Below are positions 32,263-64,000 of a stretch of 64,000 bases of DNA, piece after piece. Location: assembly GCF_963678975.1 (NCBI RefSeq), contig NC_089277.1:17994757-18058756 (forward strand), written 5' to 3'. Both the position numbers and the translations under genes were made by a program. Numbering within the stretch: position 1 is the first letter of the stretch; each line of letters starts with the position of its first letter. The notes under the pieces were generated by a model. That model saw only the letters and a list, made by a program, of their open reading frames with translations. It was not told the origin of the DNA and ran no database searches. This DNA comes from Dysidea avara (Eukaryota > Porifera > Demospongiae > Dictyoceratida > Dysideidae).

Positions 32263-32623
32263 AACAGCTTGCTGTTAATTGGTTGGTGTCTGGCGTGATC
32301 ATACATGCTGCTTCAGTACGGTGCTTACTTATATCCTCTAGTCACGTGACTTGTTATTGCTTATCCACTTTTAAAGCGCACCATATTTTATTTTCACTCT
32401 CGTACGGTGCACACGCTAGTGGTCTTGATAGTCTGATTAGAAACTTTCCAGGTGAGAATTTTAACCTTATAACGTGTAGCCAAAGTCCATAAAATATGTC
32501 TCTGTCACTACGTGTGTTTGATCTATTTAACGCTACACATCACATTCATGTATAAAACGTTATTGCAACGACTCTTCTTGTTTACGTTTTGTATCGTTTT
32601 TCTCCGTATACGTGCAGTGAGTT
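32263..32623. promoter_or_regulatory. Divergent promoter region, CARD copy 3 / SART1
   Basis: The start codons of the minus-strand CARD copy 3 (32262) and the plus-strand SART1 (32624) are 361 bp apart. Both promoters must lie here unless upstream noncoding exons exist. No TATA box at a convincing position was seen. CACGTGAC at 32343-32350 is an E-box-like element. Confidence 0.6.
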
Positions 32624-60974
<28,351 letters not shown>

Positions 60975-61857
60975 GTAATGTGATTGTTGTACACAGTGGT
61001 ATGGTCATGTGTTTATACATGTCGTGGGTAAGCGAAGCCTCTTTATAATCACCACAACTGCCATTAGGTAGAGTATTACTATAAACTATGTCTGTGTGTC
61101 CAGCCTCTTTATAACTGTGTTGTGCACGTGTGATAATAATTCGGTGCCCTTAAAGATTCCCTCACTAGTTCTATGCTACCGTGTAAAACTTTCCAGTAAA
61201 TAGATTTTTGAACCAGAAAATTTCCATTAGAATGTAATTTCAATTTGCTTATGTATTTTGAAGAATTTTAGGATTTTGAGAAATTGTGTGAATATTTGCT
61301 AAAACCCATGAGATAATCTCAACTTGTCATGTAAGCTATGTGCATAAGTACTCGGCGTGAAGCCTGCAGTGTACCAGTATTCTAAGTCAGTAGCCAGTGA
61401 CTACAAAACCCAGAATAGCCATTGTTACTTAAGAGTCTATCATTCCCTCTCTAGAATTTGCTTGATGGGTGGCTGCTACCAGTTTTTTCAAACAGTACAC
61501 TTATGACAGTCTGCCATACAAATTGACTTTGGTTGGCCTCATTGATTGTACTGTACCTCCATGGTGGTAGTGAATGCCTTAATGACTTATAAACGGCACC
61601 TCTATTTTCTCTACCCCTTTGGATTATAATTTGGATTACATGAAAGAAAATTGCATTTAGAGTTTAATTTCATAGACAAACAGAAAAGAAGGGTTTTCAT
61701 AAATCCAGACTAAAACCCTTTAGAATTTATGCATCTGTTGTACATCACTGCAGTGTGTGAAAATAAATTAGAGCACTGCAGATGGTAGCAGGAGAAGCAA
61801 GCTACGTATAACATGGGCTCGACGTAGGTGGCCGCTATAGTGAAATGTGCTTATTAA

Positions 61858-62559
61858 CCCATTGACAGCCAAATTTGCCAGGACCCCTGGCCGAATTGCC
61901 GAATCGCACCACTGTCCAGTACACAGAACTACTTAGTAACCATATGTATATCTAAATACTCGCTATAAACTAAGGAGGTTGACTGTGTTGTTTTTGTTTA
62001 CATAACAGTAACCGCAACGAAGTTATTAGACAACAAAGTCTAAATTTTGGTAAAAACCAGCCCGAACAAACAACGGAATCCCAACTAGCTATTTACTAAG
62101 GTGCTTACACTCCAAAGAACTATTCTATACAGTTTACTTACAGTGTGATCCATTCCACAGCTGGTTTCTTTGTGATTTGTCCCATTTCTGCTATTGCGCA
62201 TGCGTATCTGTACTCATGTCCACCATGCCACGTCTGGGATAAAGCAGTCGACTGTCGACTTTACCTGTCTCCATCGATGTATAACACTTTCTTTGTTATC
62301 AGCTAGTAGATTTTAAGTTGAAGAACGATTTAATTCGCCTATTATAACAGGTTACACCTTACGCTATTACATAACAAATGCGCACTAGTCCGGGAAGGAT
62401 CCGGTTATCCCAGAAACGGGACCTCTATGGATGTGTCCGTTTCAGTACTAGCGCATCTTGCTATGAAACGCGTTTTACAAGTTATAGCGAGTCTAAAGTT
62501 TATTCTATGAGTGAGTTATGATGCCATGCCGCCATATGGCGGCAGTGGCCATTAATGGG
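61858..62559. mobile_element. piggyBac-type MITE flanked by TTAA
   Basis: Starts CCCATTGACAGCC and ends GGCCATTAATGGG, imperfect inverted repeats. TTAA is at 61854-61857 and 62560-62563. The TTAA target plus CCC/GGG ends are characteristic of the piggyBac superfamily. About 700 bp, noncoding. Confidence 0.75.
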
Positions 62560-62565
62560 TTAATG

Positions 62566-62703
62566 AGGTCATGAAGTACACCTTAGCTATGGAACCTACT
62601 TGACATGGTCACTATAATGAGGTGGTCCTATTAATGAGGTGATGAAGTACACCTTAGCTATGTTTGGGACCTACTTGACATGGTCACTATAATGAGGTGG
62701 TCT
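62566..62703. repeat. Imperfect tandem duplication, 2 x 69 bp
   Basis: GAAGTACACCTTAGCTATG...ACCTACTTGACATGGTCACT followed by ATAATGAGGTGGTC occurs twice, differing by a few bases and a short indel. It directly follows the TTAA element. Confidence 0.85.
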
Positions 62704-63639
62704 CAAAGTGAAGTCTCACTGCACAGTAGTTTAGTCTACTATGAGGAAGCATGTACAAAACAATAACTTCCCTTTTTAGGGATACATAATCAGTTTTTCC
62801 TGAAGTTTTAATACCACATTTGGGTGTAAGGCTAATATGATTAATACAATTCCAGCCTGTTGTTTTGCAAGAACTACTGGAGGAGGATGCATGGGATGAC
62901 AGGAGTGTCACTTGGTACACGTCAACATTGTACGCTGGTCTGTGCAGTAGGCACAACAATGAAAATTATCATATGGTGTGTGGTCTAGCCACATCTGGGC
63001 TGTGCATGCAGACTATATTAAATAACCAGATGTCACTCAAGTATTGTAGTATTGGGGGGAAATTCCACCGAAACTTTCAGTACGGCTGAAGCAATTTTCA
63101 GCCCTAGCCAGCCCTTTGAGACCTGAAAAGTGTGTTGATACAGTAGTGTGTGTTTTGTGGTATTGTTGCATAATCTGTGTGCTCTAGACTCTTTCCCCAG
63201 TTACAAGGAAACTTATAAAGTCAGTCTGTACACACTGGCTGGTCTCGATACTCATGTCAATCATAGGAGCAGAACTTACCATGCAGTCCTTTCCCTATAC
63301 ACATTACATCATCACACCACCTTTAAGGCATTTGTATCTTGGCAATGGTAACTCGTGTTGATAAAAATTTAAGAACTATTTTATGCAGAATCGTTTTGCA
63401 AATTTAATGACGTTTACCGTATTTACGCCATGTAGCCACACTTGAGTGGTGGCATGATAATGTCAAGGGCTTCAACATCATTTTTGAGCATCGAGTGATG
63501 GTGAAATTCAAATAGTTGCTGCATCAATATTATGAATAAACTCTGTAGCATTTAACCATGTAAATATGGTATTCTGAATCCGTGCACTGAAGAATGCAAG
63601 CCACTAGTATATCTGCAGGTATAGACAACCTCTCTTGTT

Positions 63640-63935
63640 TTCCTACTTCTTTTTCTATGATCCCTAGTCTCAACTTTAAAATTTCTATTGTTTATTAACA
63701 TAATTACGACAAATGAACCAGTACATACCACATCAAAAGGAAGAATGATGCCAGGAGAATTGTGATTAAATTAATTTTGCATCTGAACATGTGCCCCGAC
63801 AATCAATTACTGAAAATTGAAGTGACCATTGTGCTTTGTTTTCAGCTATGTTCCGCCCGTTACTTACCATTACAAATGAAGAGCAGTTTGAGAAGATCTC
63901 TGCAATCAATCCAGCCACTAAGGAAAATATGGGAT
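63640..63935. repeat. Interspersed repeat, related to 36950-37185
   Basis: Shares CTACTTCTTTTTCTATGATC, TGACCATTGTGCTTTGTTTT, TTACAAATGAAGAGCAGT and TGCAATCAATCCAGCCACTA with the other copy. A short plus-strand frame MFRPLLTITNEEQFEKISAI (63848 onward) is better preserved here; I do not recognise its family. Confidence 0.6.
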
Positions 63936-64000
63936 GATTCCTGTAGGGGCTACTCACTGTCATGAACTGCCTTAATCTGTCAGCGAAGAGAAATGAGACA

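Larger units (their letters stand above)
60975..64000. other. SART1 intron 19 up to window edge
   Basis: No further SART1 exon was identified. VLQELLEEDAWDD at about 62862-62900 is in the wrong phase for the preceding donor and was not accepted. The stretch contains the TTAA element, a 69-bp tandem duplication and an interspersed repeat at its end. Confidence 0.5.

Noticed and set aside
62853..63089. Further SART1 exon containing VLQELLEEDAWDD
   Set aside because: The acceptor phase does not match the phase-2 donor at 60974, and the following residues do not resemble SART1.

Overview
This window is nuclear DNA from an invertebrate animal. It is AT-rich, the genes have many small exons with GT-AG introns of about 55 bp to 11 kb, and the introns are full of foldback (MITE-like) elements, microsatellites and decayed DNA transposons. 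CARD-domain genes, a WSCD-type sulfotransferase and a clear SART1 orthologue point to a non-vertebrate metazoan. A sponge is my tentative guess from the general character of the sequence, not from a diagnostic marker. No bacterial, organellar or viral gene was recognised.

Left half (1-32262): three paralogous genes on the minus strand (939-7316, 13548-23722, 25590-32262). I could splice the second and third completely, into 12 exons each, giving 508 and 497 residues with identical intron phases. Both encode an N-terminal CARD, a short coiled coil, a conserved helical block, a Ser-rich linker and a C-terminal PH domain. The first gene has the same first seven exons, and its PH part should lie beyond the left edge. 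A two-exon sulfotransferase gene of the WSCD type (10038-12568, plus strand) sits between copies one and two and carries an in-frame 4 x 21 bp tandem repeat.

Right half (32263-64000): a SART1 gene (U4/U6.U5 tri-snRNP component) starts on the plus strand only 361 bp from the start of the third CARD gene, head to head. Nineteen exons could be placed, up to 60974; the C-terminal third lies past the right edge. Its 11 kb first intron and its other introns are packed with repeats.

The most unusual object is in SART1 intron 7. A decayed BED/hAT transposon (49057-55258) is interrupted by a second DNA transposon (50095-53000) flanked by TA. This inner element carries a pogo-like DDE transposase on the minus strand and, on the plus strand, a HIRAN-domain ORF followed by a Ulp1/C48-like cysteine protease ORF. 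A second, much shorter element with a decayed HIRAN segment lies in an intron of the second CARD gene (20157-20830). This suggests a transposon lineage that carries HIRAN and deubiquitinase/deSUMOylase-like modules as passengers. The CARD-coiled-coil-PH array and the HIRAN/C48 transposon are the two systems most worth following up.
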